A stretch of 38,188 bases of DNA from Lactobacillus laiwuensis (GCF_019972835.1 NZ_BPPB01000014.1:1-38188); one strand, 5' to 3'; numbered from the stretch's first letter, positions 15,749 to 24,465 are shown. The notes: generated from the letters alone by a model not told the origin. Numbers and translations are program-made.

Positions 15749-16633
15749 TTAATTTTCTTCATTATGAGTCTTTGACAAGAATGGTGCCAAGGTCTTCAAA
15801 TCTGGTCCCTTACCGCTTGGAATATTTTCTGCACGAGAAACAATAATTGGATTAAGTCCTGTGTGAGTCAAAATGTAGAATTTATTTTCTTCTAATGCCT
15901 TGAACACAATTCCAGGTATTTTATCTATTGGCATGCCCGTCACAATATCTTGTTTAGCACGTTCTTGACCTTCCTTAAATGCTTCACTTGAATAGTAAGG
16001 ATCATTCTTATCAGTGTATTTAGCTGGTCTGTGATTTTCAGTATGATATAAGTCTGTCTGGACAAAGGCAGGACAAAAGACGTGCATGCTAATGTTAGCT
16101 TTTGCAACCTGCATATCATATTCGACTGCCTCAGTCAGTCCCACAGACGCAAACTTAGAAGCAAAGTATGATGGCATTGAAGGACTGGCAACCAGTCCAG
16201 CAATTGATGCAACGTTTATAATGTCACAATGATCTTTTTGTTTACGCATAATTGGTATTACACGCTTTAATGCCCAAACCTGACTCATTAAGTCAGCATG
16301 CAAAATCCATTCCCAATCACGGGTAGGAAGTTCACAAATACCACCAGGTACCGCAATCCCAGCTGAATTAATTAATAAATCAATTTCATGATATTCAGCT
16401 ACTGTCTTTTTGACCATGGCATCAACTTCATCTTCATCGGTTACATCAGTAGGTATGCTAATAACTTCCGCGCCTAAATCTTTAATATCAGTTTTTGTCT
16501 TGCTCAGTGCTTCATCATCTATATCAGCAATAGCAAGTTTCATCCCTCTTTTTGCTGCTTCTAATGACAGTGCTCGTCCAAATCCGTGCGCTGCACCAGT
16601 AATTAGTGCAACTTTATCTTTAAATTCTTTCAT
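15749..16633 (-). CDS. Short-chain dehydrogenase/reductase
   Basis: 294 residues from ATG 16633 (AAAGG eight bases upstream). A TTG two codons earlier is less likely. The Rossmann motif TGAAHGFG is at 12-19. ADIDD after strand 2 points to NAD preference. INSAG is at 89-92 and the catalytic triad is Ser143, Tyr156 and Lys160 (YFASK). A C-terminal extension of about 60 residues (PYYSSEAF to the end) is longer than in classical 250-residue SDRs. The TetR gene directly upstream on the same strand, an inverted repeat and a cre-like site all lie before it. The substrate is unknown. Confidence 0.88.
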   Translation of the reverse strand: MKEFKDKVALITGAAHGFGRALSLEAAKRGMKLAIADIDDEALSKTKTDIKDLGAEVISIPTDVTDEDEVDAMVKKTVAEYHEIDLLINSAGIAVPGGICELPTRDWEWILHADLMSQVWALKRVIPIMRKQKDHCDIINVASIAGLVASPSMPSYFASKFASVGLTEAVEYDMQVAKANISMHVFCPAFVQTDLYHTENHRPAKYTDKNDPYYSSEAFKEGQERAKQDIVTGMPIDKIPGIVFKALEENKFYILTHTGLNPIIVSRAENIPSGKGPDLKTLAPFLSKTHNEEN

Positions 16634-16686
16634 GTGCAAGCCTTTCTATTTAATTGTTCAATACTGAACTAACTTACATTATTAAT

Positions 16687-16700
16687 ATTAAGCGCTTACG
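16687..16700. promoter_or_regulatory. cre-like site upstream of the SDR gene
   Basis: ATTAAGCGCTTACG matches the CcpA consensus form TGTAAGCGCTTACA in 11 of 14 positions and contains the perfect palindrome TAAGCGCTTA. It lies 54-67 bases upstream of the SDR ATG, in or just after the promoter, where CcpA would repress. Confidence 0.4.
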
Positions 16701-16730
16701 GTATAAATAAAAATATATAATATTCACAGT

Positions 16731-16748
16731 TTGTTAGATATTTAACAA
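16731..16748. promoter_or_regulatory. Inverted repeat, possible TetR operator before the SDR gene
   Basis: TTGTTA-N6-TAACAA, six-base perfect arms, lies between the TetR stop codon and the SDR gene. It is placed as an operator for the adjacent TetR protein would be, but it is AT-rich and short. Confidence 0.35.
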
Positions 16749-16770
16749 TTGCGCATATTTATTAGGCAAA

Positions 16771-17298
16771 TTAGCTTTTATGGCTTTGATCAGCCATCTT
16801 TAAACAATGAACTATCACATTTTTTTGCGTTCTGCGAAACATATCTCTCATTTCCTGTGGAGTCTCTTTTTGTCCATTATTAAGCCAGTCAATAATTATT
16901 TCTGTAAATCCACCAGTAAAGAAATGGGCTATAAAGTCACGGTCTTTCTGACTTACATGTAATTTTTCTTTGCTTATTACTTCATCAATATAGCCAAGAA
17001 GTATACGATTTTGTGGTTCCCTAAAAATTGCATTAAATTGTTTAATATCTAAATTTTCATAAATGGCTCGTACCAAGGTTGGATTAAAAGCAAAATATTG
17101 AAAAATTTGATATAAATCGTCGTACCATTTTTCATAACCTTTTGACTGCTCTAATAAATTAATTATCTCATCTTGGACAGTCCACTTGATTAAATCAGGT
17201 ACATCCCTAAAGTGATAATAAAAAGTAGGTCTACTTTTATTAGTTAAAGTAAGTAATTCACAAACAGTAATTTTATTTAAAGACTCTTTTTGGAGCAA
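16771..17298 (-). CDS. TetR-family regulator with an unclear start
   Basis: 175 residues if started at TTG 17298. The helix-turn-helix is plain (ITVCELLTLTNKSRPTFYYHF), and a dimer/ligand-binding helical part follows, as in the AcrR/DhaS branch. The first helix of the family (SLNTKREFAQALKKLLQ) is encoded upstream in the same frame back to 17343. That extension has no ATG, GTG or TTG: it begins ATT, six codons after an in-frame TAA. So either an ATT start at 17343 gives a normal 190-residue protein, or the original ATG has been lost and the protein is shortened. Neither start has a good ribosome site. Its likely target is the SDR gene downstream. Confidence 0.75.
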   Translation of the reverse strand: MLQKESLNKITVCELLTLTNKSRPTFYYHFRDVPDLIKWTVQDEIINLLEQSKGYEKWYDDLYQIFQYFAFNPTLVRAIYENLDIKQFNAIFREPQNRILLGYIDEVISKEKLHVSQKDRDFIAHFFTGGFTEIIIDWLNNGQKETPQEMRDMFRRTQKNVIVHCLKMADQSHKS

Positions 17299-17400
17299 CT
17301 TCTTTAATGCCTGCGCAAATTCTCTTTTTGTATTTAGTGAAATCTCTTTATTTTTATTTTATTTGCCACACTGTAACCCAATAAGAAAAATTTCCAGCTC

Positions 17401-17931
17401 TTATTTGTTGTTTGCCACTATTTTCTTAATTTTTGCAAAGCGCTCATCCCACTCGTTAACAATTAAATCATCATATTCCTGCTTTAATAAAAAGTTGAGC
17501 AAGTCTTTTTTATCAGGCCGGTCTAAAAACAGGTAGCTTTGCGGAATAACAATCTGGGGCAAAACAGTGCGCAACTGGTTAAGTGAAACCTTTTTAACAG
17601 CACAAGATTTTAAAATTGGAATAATACAACCATCATCTTTAGGCATAAAATAGTCATAAATTTCGTCATAATTGTCATTTTGAATTTCCCGGCCTATCTG
17701 AGCTAATGCCTTCGCATTGTTGCGAATCAAAGGGGCGCATTTGATAAATAACTGAATTCCGCCATTATTGCCTGTTGTATAAACAAAGGCTTGAAAACTA
17801 TCTTTAAAAAATCTCCTGCGGTATTCAATTATTTTTTGTCCCGTTAAAATTTCTTTGACATACTCCTTATGCAAAGAAATTAGTAAAGTAGGTAAAAACG
17901 GATCATAAACTTCATCTTCTATCTTACACAT
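17401..17931 (-). CDS. ASCH/PUA-like domain protein
   Basis: 176 residues with AAAGGA about eleven bases before ATG. The N-terminal TLLISLHKEYVKEILTGQKIIEYRRRF follows the ASCH pattern (strand, then the helix with Il-G-K-x-x-E-x-R). This is the signature of small RNA- or nucleotide-binding beta-barrel proteins related to PUA domains. The later GCIIPILKSCAVKKVSLNQLR is compatible with the closing strands. No catalytic motif is obvious. It is a single gene between the TetR gene and the 87-residue membrane protein. A regulatory or RNA-modification-recognition role is family inference. Confidence 0.65.
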   Translation of the reverse strand: MCKIEDEVYDPFLPTLLISLHKEYVKEILTGQKIIEYRRRFFKDSFQAFVYTTGNNGGIQLFIKCAPLIRNNAKALAQIGREIQNDNYDEIYDYFMPKDDGCIIPILKSCAVKKVSLNQLRTVLPQIVIPQSYLFLDRPDKKDLLNFLLKQEYDDLIVNEWDERFAKIKKIVANNK

Positions 17932-18055
17932 TAATTATTTTCCTTTTTTTGTTCTTAATTGTGCAAATACTTATGTTTATCATAAATATCTTCGCTTAAA
18001 CAAGCAACTGAATATTTAAAATACCAGATTAGCAAAACTGAATTATTTTAGACAC

Positions 18056-18104
18056 AAAAAAAGCTGAGCTGCACTTCAACCATTGAAGTACAGCCCAGCT
18101 TTTC
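18056..18104 (-). terminator. Terminator of the 87-residue membrane protein gene
   Basis: A long stem with AAAGCTG-GGCTG-TACTTCAA against TTGAAGT-GCAGC-TCAGCTTT and a short loop. On the minus strand TTTTTTT follows. Confidence 0.85.
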
Positions 18105-18112
18105 TAATCATC

Positions 18113-18376
18113 TTACGCTCTGTGTCTTAATAAATGAGCCTTTGCGGGTTCACCTTTTAACCAAGTAGCAAAGAATGCATAGCCGAAGACCATCAAAGCA
18201 ACTACAGCTGCCAAAATAATAATATTATTATCGTTCAGCGAAATTGTCTGTTCCTCTTCTAGCAGATTCTTTGACTCATTAACTTGATTGCATAATCCAA
18301 AGAATAACATGATTAGACTGCTTAGAGTTAGTAAGCCATTAATTGCCGTTAAAATTTTTATTTTCGTTAACTTCAA
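18113..18376 (-). CDS. Small two-helix membrane protein (87 aa), unknown
   Basis: The start is TTG at 18376: AAAGGA lies nine bases upstream, while the ATG inside the spacer runs into a stop after two codons. Hydrophobic segments are at about residues 8-29 and 51-72. They are joined by an acidic loop (ESKNLLEEEQ), and the tail is short and basic (HLLRHRA). No family was recognised. It is transcribed alone and has a strong terminator. Confidence 0.6.
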   Translation of the reverse strand: MKLTKIKILTAINGLLTLSSLIMLFFGLCNQVNESKNLLEEEQTISLNDNNIIILAAVVALMVFGYAFFATWLKGEPAKAHLLRHRA

Positions 18377-18523
18377 AAAATCATGTCCTTTCTTTCGATT
18401 TAAATACCAGCATTATATACCCTTTAAAAATAAATGCAAGGCCTTTGCTTAAAATAATTTAAATTTTTTGTTTCTAATATGAATATTATTATAATTTTAT
18501 AATCAAATCTTCTAAAACCCGAA

Positions 18524-18555
18524 CAAAAAGGAGTACAGCATCTGTACCCCTTTTA
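18524..18555 (-). terminator. Terminator of the YibE/F-esterase operon
   Basis: AAAAGGGGTACAG and CTGTACTCCTTTT pair around ATG, followed by TTTTTG on the minus strand. The stem starts at the esterase stop codon. Confidence 0.85.
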
Positions 18556-19371
18556 TTGCCATTCACTTGCCAGCCATTCCTGTGCCAGTTCGAACCAGTG
18601 GGCAGCGTGTGGATTCTCTTGCCATTCTCTACCCTTAACTACCATATCTTTACGAGCTAAGGAAAACCCGTGACCACCACGATTGAATATATGGGCTTCA
18701 CAGGGAACCTTCTTGTTATGCAAGGCTTCCACGTATTCAAACGTATTGGTTACAAGTACAATAGGATCATCCCAGGCATGGAAGATAAAAGTTGCCGGAG
18801 TGTTTGCAGTTACACCTAATGAACTATCCTTAATAAATTCATCTTGGGGTACTTTATCTTGTTCATCTTCTGGAATGTCAAAGCCAATTTTAGTCAGATT
18901 AATTAAGGGATAACCCAAAATAGTCTTATTAGGCAGAACTTCCGCACTCTTAAAACCAAACTCTTTTTGATATTTTGCAGAGTTAGCCATACTGTTGGCA
19001 AAACTGGCAACGTGGCCACCAGCAGAGAAGCCGATTGTGACTATTTTATCTGGATCAATTTGATAGTCTTCCGCATGCTCACGAAAGTATTTAACAGTGC
19101 TTAAGACATCAAGTCCGGCATCCGGATAAATGTCACCTTCGTCTTGCACGAGGTTATACTCCATGACCACACTGTTAAAGCCGCAATTATTGAAAGCCAA
19201 GGCAACCGGCTCTCCCTCTCTTTTAGACAAATGGTCAAAACTGCCACCTGGAACTACTATCGCCAAAGGGTGTTTTGGAGTTACCAATTCACCAATTGAA
19301 CCCAAGGTGTATGTGTGCAGGTTGAACTTGCGCTGGTTAAAATTAGTTAACGTTAAATCATTTACTTTCAT
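18553..19371 (-). CDS. Alpha/beta hydrolase (esterase, BD-FAE/Aes-like)
   Basis: 272 residues. The oxyanion motif reads VPGGSFDHLS (41-49, the HGGG-like turn), the nucleophile elbow GFSAGG has Ser116, the acid is in HAWDDPIV and the histidine is in RGGHGFSL. This is the esterase/acetyl-xylan-esterase-like branch of the fold. No signal peptide, so it is cytosolic. Its ATG lies fourteen bases inside the preceding YibE/F gene, with GGGGGAAG as the ribosome site, so translation is coupled. The link to a YibE/F membrane pair is curious and unexplained. Confidence 0.85.
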   Translation of the reverse strand: MKVNDLTLTNFNQRKFNLHTYTLGSIGELVTPKHPLAIVVPGGSFDHLSKREGEPVALAFNNCGFNSVVMEYNLVQDEGDIYPDAGLDVLSTVKYFREHAEDYQIDPDKIVTIGFSAGGHVASFANSMANSAKYQKEFGFKSAEVLPNKTILGYPLINLTKIGFDIPEDEQDKVPQDEFIKDSSLGVTANTPATFIFHAWDDPIVLVTNTFEYVEALHNKKVPCEAHIFNRGGHGFSLARKDMVVKGREWQENPHAAHWFELAQEWLASEWQ

Positions 19372-20128
19372 TTTCTTCCCCCACTTTTACCATGTTTTTT
19401 GCTAAAAAGGTTGTTGCTAATGGTACTGTTAATAATACACCAATTAGAGAGTACATTATAATCAAAGCCTCATTGACAAACATTTTTTCGTTTAATACCT
19501 CACCTAACGTATAATTCAAACGAATGTACCATAAAAATAAAGAAAGAAAGCTGCCAAACATCCCAAATAAAATGGTATTCATAGCTGTTCCCAGAACATC
19601 GTTGCCGATTTTAGCACCACTGGCCTTGAGTTCCTCATATGATATTTCTGGATTATGCTTTTTGATTTCTAAAAGTCCTGAACTCATAGCAACAGCGGAT
19701 TCGGCTACAGCACCCAGCGTTGAAAATATAGCTACCGCAACTGCAATTAAAGGATAGCTTAACCCCGGCATCTGGGACAATCCTACCAAAATTTCACCTG
19801 CTTCGGGTCCAAGACCAGCAGCTTGCGCCAACCATTCAAAACCCATAATTATTACACTAGTTGCCAGGCACACAATCAGTGAAGAATAAAAAGAGTTTTT
19901 AGCAACTTGATAATCATGCGTTCCTAAGAAAATAATGGTTACCAACTTTAACGGGACAAAAATTAAAATCAGAAGTGGAATATTAATCCCCCAGGAAATC
20001 AGAATGGCCACTAAAATTAATAAGAAGGTATTAATTAAAACACTAAAGAAGCTGCGAATCCCTGTTTCACCGCCAACAACAGTCATCAAGATTGCAAGCA
20101 CAATTAGTAAAGCAGTTAAGGTACTCAT
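19358..20128 (-). CDS. YibE/F family membrane protein (second subunit)
   Basis: 256 residues, almost all hydrophobic, with about seven helices. The conserved stretch FSTLGAVAESAVAMSSGLLEI and GNDVLGTAMNTILFGMFG is the YibE/F core. It corresponds to the LGILGAVMDEATDIISS and MGQEIMGPLINVLVLIF segments of the gene upstream, so the pair look like related halves of one complex. Its start overlaps the stop of the upstream gene by four bases (ATGA). The function of YibE/F proteins is not established; a transport role is plausible. Confidence 0.85.
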   Translation of the reverse strand: MSTLTALLIVLAILMTVVGGETGIRSFFSVLINTFLLILVAILISWGINIPLLILIFVPLKLVTIIFLGTHDYQVAKNSFYSSLIVCLATSVIIMGFEWLAQAAGLGPEAGEILVGLSQMPGLSYPLIAVAVAIFSTLGAVAESAVAMSSGLLEIKKHNPEISYEELKASGAKIGNDVLGTAMNTILFGMFGSFLSLFLWYIRLNYTLGEVLNEKMFVNEALIIMYSLIGVLLTVPLATTFLAKNMVKVGEENESK

Positions 20129-21249
20129 TTTCTAATCCCCGCTTTCCGCTTTTTTTCTTCTAAAAACAGCAGACTGCACCCCGTGGCAAAGACTACCGTC
20201 AAAACAATGCCAATTGCGGAAATGATGCTTTGTGTGACGCCTAGGGAAAGAGTGAAGCCGAAAGTGGAACGCAAGCTGTTGTTATCCCGCAAATAGATAA
20301 TCGTCATTGGCAATTCTTCTGACATAAAGATTAATACCAAAACGTTAATCAGTGGTCCCATTATCTCCTGCCCCATTGTGCGCCCGCTTTGAATTAACTG
20401 CTTGGCTGTTAAATCGGCCTTAGTCTGGATCAATTCGTAAAGACTAGAAATAATATCGGTGGCCTCATCCATTACTGCTCCTAAAATACCCAGTAAAGTT
20501 TGTGCTAAAAAGATGCCACGAGGATCCTGCGTCGCATAATCTCCTGTTTCGTATTTAATTTCCGATTCTCCTGTCAGACGCATAATCAAGTAACACAGTG
20601 CAAAAGAAACGAAAGTGCCTAGAATTGTTGCCAACCAAGTTGCCAGCATCTTGCGGTTAAAGCCTTGAACAACCAATAAACTAAAGAATGAAAAAACAAT
20701 ATCAGCTAAGCCAAAGAGTAGAACGATATAAGAGCCATTTAGTTTAATATCAAGCATAATCACAAGGTAGAAAATTACCCAGCTGAGTATCATTGATGCA
20801 ATTAAACCAAACGACTTTTTACCTGAGACTGCCACCATTAGCGTGGACATTACTGTCATTGCCAATACTAAAACCCAGTCTCGTTTAGGATCCTGAATAA
20901 CCGGTTCACCATGTTTGACCGTGACAAATAGCCGTTGACCTGCACGAAACTTCTGGGTGACTAACTGTGAGGGATAATACATATTGATAGTCTGATAGGT
21001 TTTGCCCTTAAATTTGCCAGACAAGACTTTTAAATGGAGAACCTGTTTTCTGGTTTCATCCTTGTTGCCGTAAACATCTGTACTTTTCTCTTCCAAAGTA
21101 TCCTTGATTTTACTGTCAGTGACCACAGCTACATCATTTTTAGAATAAATATCTGTCGCAAAATAGGTACAGGTGGTTAAAATCAACCCCACAACTGCTA
21201 TTAATACCGCAAATAAGTAGCGCTTTTTAATTTTTTTCAACCAAATCAT
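20125..21249 (-). CDS. YibE/F family membrane protein (first subunit)
   Basis: 374 residues. An N-terminal helix (about 10-30) is followed by an extracytoplasmic beta-rich domain (about 35-120, with LHLKVLSGKFKGKTYQTINM). Then come about seven helices with the YibE/F signature LGAVMDEATDIISSLYEL. It is the first gene of a three-gene operon. The ribosome site is poor (TTGGA). TATAAA about fifteen bases before ATG could be the -10, which would make a nearly leaderless mRNA. Confidence 0.85.
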   Translation of the reverse strand: MIWLKKIKKRYLFAVLIAVVGLILTTCTYFATDIYSKNDVAVVTDSKIKDTLEEKSTDVYGNKDETRKQVLHLKVLSGKFKGKTYQTINMYYPSQLVTQKFRAGQRLFVTVKHGEPVIQDPKRDWVLVLAMTVMSTLMVAVSGKKSFGLIASMILSWVIFYLVIMLDIKLNGSYIVLLFGLADIVFSFFSLLVVQGFNRKMLATWLATILGTFVSFALCYLIMRLTGESEIKYETGDYATQDPRGIFLAQTLLGILGAVMDEATDIISSLYELIQTKADLTAKQLIQSGRTMGQEIMGPLINVLVLIFMSEELPMTIIYLRDNNSLRSTFGFTLSLGVTQSIISAIGIVLTVVFATGCSLLFLEEKKRKAGIRK

Positions 21250-21336
21250 TCCAATCGATTTATACCTACCTACTGTAACTTAAAAACAGTTATTAGACAT
21301 TAATTTTAAGCTAAATTTGTAAAATTTAAATATTAT

Positions 21337-21366
21337 AAAAACGACTTTTAACCAAAAGTCGCTTTT
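21337..21366. terminator. Terminator behind the HTH coiled-coil gene
   Basis: CGACTTTT-AACC-AAAAGTCG with T runs on both strands. Confidence 0.85.
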
Positions 21367-21373
21367 TATGTGT

Positions 21374-22153
21374 CTACATATCTAAGAACCGCTGCCACCA
21401 GTGTGTTTTTTCCGGTTCAATCTGCATATCTGCTAACGTGCGGTGGGCATTAGCGTTTGCACTTTTTTCAGCATTTTCCTTAGCTTTGGCCAAAATTTCT
21501 TCATGCATCTGCTCACTTGATTTTTCTTCATCCTGCGCTACCTGAGCCCGTTTTTCGGCCGCGGTTAGAGGCTTTGTTTCTGGCATTTCCTGCACATCAG
21601 TTATGTCATCACCGTTATCGGTAACAATTCCTGAAATGTCTGGTAAAACACTAAAATCTTCTTCAGCATTAGCTGCTTTAGCTTGCGGTTTTTCTATCTC
21701 TTTTTGTTTTTTCAGCAATTGTTCGTTTTGCTTTTCAATCCGGTTCAACTGTTTCTGCAGGTCGCTTAGCGCAGTATTCTGCTGACCAATGGTTTGTTGC
21801 AAAGCATTCAGCAATTTCACCATCTGGGAAGTAGACATTACCTCCTGCTTTTTGCCATTATCCATATGCTGAGGCTTGTCTTTTTTGTCAGTAACAGCAA
21901 AAACTTGTTGAGCAGCCTCTTGCAGGGTCAAGCCATTATCTTGCGCTAATTGGTGAAAATCTTCGAGATCCTGCACATCCTGCTTACTGTATAAGCGCGC
22001 ATTTTGCTTGGTCCGTGCATAGTAATCCGGTTTACCAGTAACTTTTTCTACAATCAAAGAATATTTACGTAAAGTGGCAACACTAATGTGCAATTTTTTA
22101 GCCGTCGCAGAAGGCGCGGTTAATTCTTCAAAATTATGCTTATCTTCGTTCAT
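21374..22153 (-). CDS. MerR-like HTH protein with coiled coil
   Basis: 259 residues from ATG 22153 (GGGGAG nine bases upstream). Residues about 10-75 are a MerR-type winged helix (TAKKLHISVATLRKYSLIVEK, then ARLYSKQDVQDLEDF). A strong coiled coil follows at about 105-155 (LQQTIGQQNTALSDLQKQLN, then EKQNEQLLKKQKEIEK). The C-terminal half is acidic and disordered-looking and ends in a short aromatic tail (HWWQRFLDM). That plan recalls RacA-like chromosome-organising or segregation proteins more than a classical MerR activator. It follows ddl by 26 bases on the same strand, so it probably shares its transcript. Confidence 0.7.
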   Translation of the reverse strand: MNEDKHNFEELTAPSATAKKLHISVATLRKYSLIVEKVTGKPDYYARTKQNARLYSKQDVQDLEDFHQLAQDNGLTLQEAAQQVFAVTDKKDKPQHMDNGKKQEVMSTSQMVKLLNALQQTIGQQNTALSDLQKQLNRIEKQNEQLLKKQKEIEKPQAKAANAEEDFSVLPDISGIVTDNGDDITDVQEMPETKPLTAAEKRAQVAQDEEKSSEQMHEEILAKAKENAEKSANANAHRTLADMQIEPEKTHWWQRFLDM

Positions 22154-22179
22154 TAGATATACTCCCCAGCACAACCAAA

Positions 22180-23265
22180 TTAACCAATTTTGTGTAACAA
22201 ATTTTTCTTATGGTCAAAACGCTCCTGCGCCTTGACAATTAAACGAGTAATTAGTTCAGAATAAGAAATTCCTGCTTCTTCAAAAAGTTTAGGATACATA
22301 CTAATATTGGTAAACCCAGGCAAGGCATTAACTTCCGTCAAGATCACCTGCTGATCACTTTCACGCAAAGTGGAATCAACCCGAGCTAAGCCACTACATT
22401 CTGTGACTTGATAAACTTTTAAGGCGTTTGCTCTTACCTTATCTACAATTTCTTGAGGTAATTCGGCAGGGATTTGCAAAGTAGTGGTGGAATCATCGTC
22501 GTATTTATTTTCATAACTGTAAAAAGTACCCGCCGCATTAATAATTTGTCCTACACCGGAAACGATCGGTTTGTCATTGCCTAAAACAGCAGTTTCAACT
22601 TCTGTACCGTGAATGGTTTCTTCAATTAAGACCTTATCATCATATCTAAAAGCATCAGCCAGAGCTTCAGCAAATTCTTCTTTATTAGTCACATGATGAA
22701 CGCCAACTGAAGAGCCTTGATTAGACGGTTTAACAAAAAGATCACTGCCCAGTTTAGCACTCACTTTGTCATAATCACGTTTGGCATTATTGGCATCTTC
22801 ATATTCAAAACGCTTAATTGCTATCCAATCAGCTACGGGCACACCAACGCGCTGTGCCAAAATTTTAGTAAATTCCTTATCCATGGTCACGGCTGAAGCC
22901 AGCACGTCGTCACCAACAAAAGGCTTGTTTAAGATTCTGAACAGTCCTTGCAAACAACCGTCTTCACCTAAATTGCCGTGTACAATCGGAAAGAAAACAT
23001 CAATTTCCGGTAAATTCTTTAGTTGAATTAAATTTGAAATGTTGGCCACTTCATGCGGATTCTCAATAGTATATTTTGGATCCTTTAAGACTTTAAAGGA
23101 GTCCTCTTCACTGGCTAAATAACCATCATTGGTAATCCAAATTGGATGGACGTCAAACTTATTTTGATCGATCGCATTATAAATGTTGTGGCCAGACATA
23201 ATTGAGACTTCGTATTCAGATGAATTACCACCAAAAATTAAACCAACTTGTGTTTTCTTAGTCAT
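22180..23265 (-). CDS. ddl: D-alanine--D-alanine ligase
   Basis: 361 residues. The N-terminal GLIFGGNSSEYEVSIMS, the ATP-grasp region FVKPSNQGSSVGVHHV and the metal-binding LTEVNALPGFTNISMYPKL are all present. Residue Tyr255 in SYENKY aligns with the position (Tyr216 of E. coli DdlB) that separates D-Ala-D-Ala from D-Ala-D-Lac ligases. Tyr predicts a normal D-Ala-D-Ala product and hence vancomycin sensitivity. AGAGG precedes ATG by eight bases. TATAAT around 23301 (minus strand) is the likely -10. The HTH coiled-coil gene follows it. Confidence 0.96.
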   Translation of the reverse strand: MTKKTQVGLIFGGNSSEYEVSIMSGHNIYNAIDQNKFDVHPIWITNDGYLASEEDSFKVLKDPKYTIENPHEVANISNLIQLKNLPEIDVFFPIVHGNLGEDGCLQGLFRILNKPFVGDDVLASAVTMDKEFTKILAQRVGVPVADWIAIKRFEYEDANNAKRDYDKVSAKLGSDLFVKPSNQGSSVGVHHVTNKEEFAEALADAFRYDDKVLIEETIHGTEVETAVLGNDKPIVSGVGQIINAAGTFYSYENKYDDDSTTTLQIPAELPQEIVDKVRANALKVYQVTECSGLARVDSTLRESDQQVILTEVNALPGFTNISMYPKLFEEAGISYSELITRLIVKAQERFDHKKNLLHKIG

Positions 23266-23418
23266 TATTTTTACCTCTTAGTCATTGTTTCTAACTTTTA
23301 ATTATACGGCAAGAAAAACCCGAAGAACTGTAAATTAGACAATTTTTTAGGAATATTTTTTATTATAAGCAAAAAGTCTTGTATAAAGCAAAATCATAAA
23401 GCAAAAATTTACACTATA

Positions 23419-24465
23419 TTAAAAATTGCTATTCGATTCCCAAGTTATTTCATACAGTTGATTGATTTTGGTTGGATGTTTGCCTAAAGCGGTAGGATCA
23501 AAGGACTGATGATAGGCTACGGTTAAGTAAAGATCATTAGCTGCAACTAGTTGAATGCCCTCAAGCTCAGTATAATAGCCTGGAATTTCCAGTTTATTTT
23601 CACTGGCTAAATTTACCAACTCCCAAAAAGCGGGATCAACTGCTCCCCAAGGGATTTTAACAATTTTTCTATTTTGACCGAGCCTGTCGTCTGCAAATTG
23701 ACTGGAAACATAGATTGTGCGGTTATTATCAATGGCAAAGCCTTGCAGCGAACCAATTAAGCCGACTCGTCCAGAGAATTGTGGTATTTTAAAGGCGGCT
23801 AAACTTTTTATTGTTCTGATATCAACGTATTTGCTTGCAGTTGCAGCTTCATCAAGTGCCTTATTAATTTGTGCTAAATAATAGAGCGCAAAATAACCGG
23901 TATAGTCGTTATCACCGTATGCAAGCAGAAAATAACGCAAATCTGGTGAAACTGCAGCTTCTATGCGGGAAAATTGATTTCCTGCACAGCCTATGCCTAA
24001 ATCAGCCCCCGCATAATTTAAATTTGATAATCTTGGTTGCATTTTGGTATTAGACGCAATCTTAAAATAATGCGGAATTTTTATGCGTGCAATTTGTTTA
24101 GACCAAGTCGACCAGCTGGGGTTTAAGTCGTTTGGCTTCGTGCCAACGAACCACTGCCCTGGTCTTCCAGCTGTCTCCAGCGTCTGAGTATGACCTGCAG
24201 CCGTGCCGGTTAAATGCAAAACTGGAATTTGCTTATTAAAAGAAACATTATTACCATTTTGTCCACGATAAACAAAGTTGTCTCCTGCTACGTGTTGCAA
24301 AACATAAGTATAACCGTCAATAATGCTGGTTTTCTGGACTACCACTTGGCGCAAGTCCTGATCTACTGGTCCAGTTACCCCATTCCAGTCGTCCAATTTG
24401 CTTAATAAACTAATTTTGACGTTTTGTGCTGCCTGCATCTTTTCATCATTAGCCAAGACTGTCAT
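23419..24465 (-). CDS. Helveticin J family bacteriocin
   Basis: About 348 residues. The body follows helveticin J (a large heat-labile class III bacteriocin) closely: GHTQTLETAGRPGQWFVGTK, WSKQIARIKIPHY, PRLSNLNYAG, EAAVSPD, LQGFAIDNNRTIYVSSQ, KIVKIP, DIPG-like LEIPGYYTELEGIQLV and LYLTVAYH. No signal peptide, as in helveticin J. The start is uncertain: ATG 24465 has GAGG too close, TTG 24456 has it at a good distance, and ATG 24438 aligns with the helveticin J N-terminus. No immunity or export gene is adjacent. The divergent neighbour is a secreted CAP protein. It may be a bacteriocin or a wall-associated relative. Confidence 0.85.
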   Translation of the reverse strand: MTVLANDEKMQAAQNVKISLLSKLDDWNGVTGPVDQDLRQVVVQKTSIIDGYTYVLQHVAGDNFVYRGQNGNNVSFNKQIPVLHLTGTAAGHTQTLETAGRPGQWFVGTKPNDLNPSWSTWSKQIARIKIPHYFKIASNTKMQPRLSNLNYAGADLGIGCAGNQFSRIEAAVSPDLRYFLLAYGDNDYTGYFALYYLAQINKALDEAATASKYVDIRTIKSLAAFKIPQFSGRVGLIGSLQGFAIDNNRTIYVSSQFADDRLGQNRKIVKIPWGAVDPAFWELVNLASENKLEIPGYYTELEGIQLVAANDLYLTVAYHQSFDPTALGKHPTKINQLYEITWESNSNF

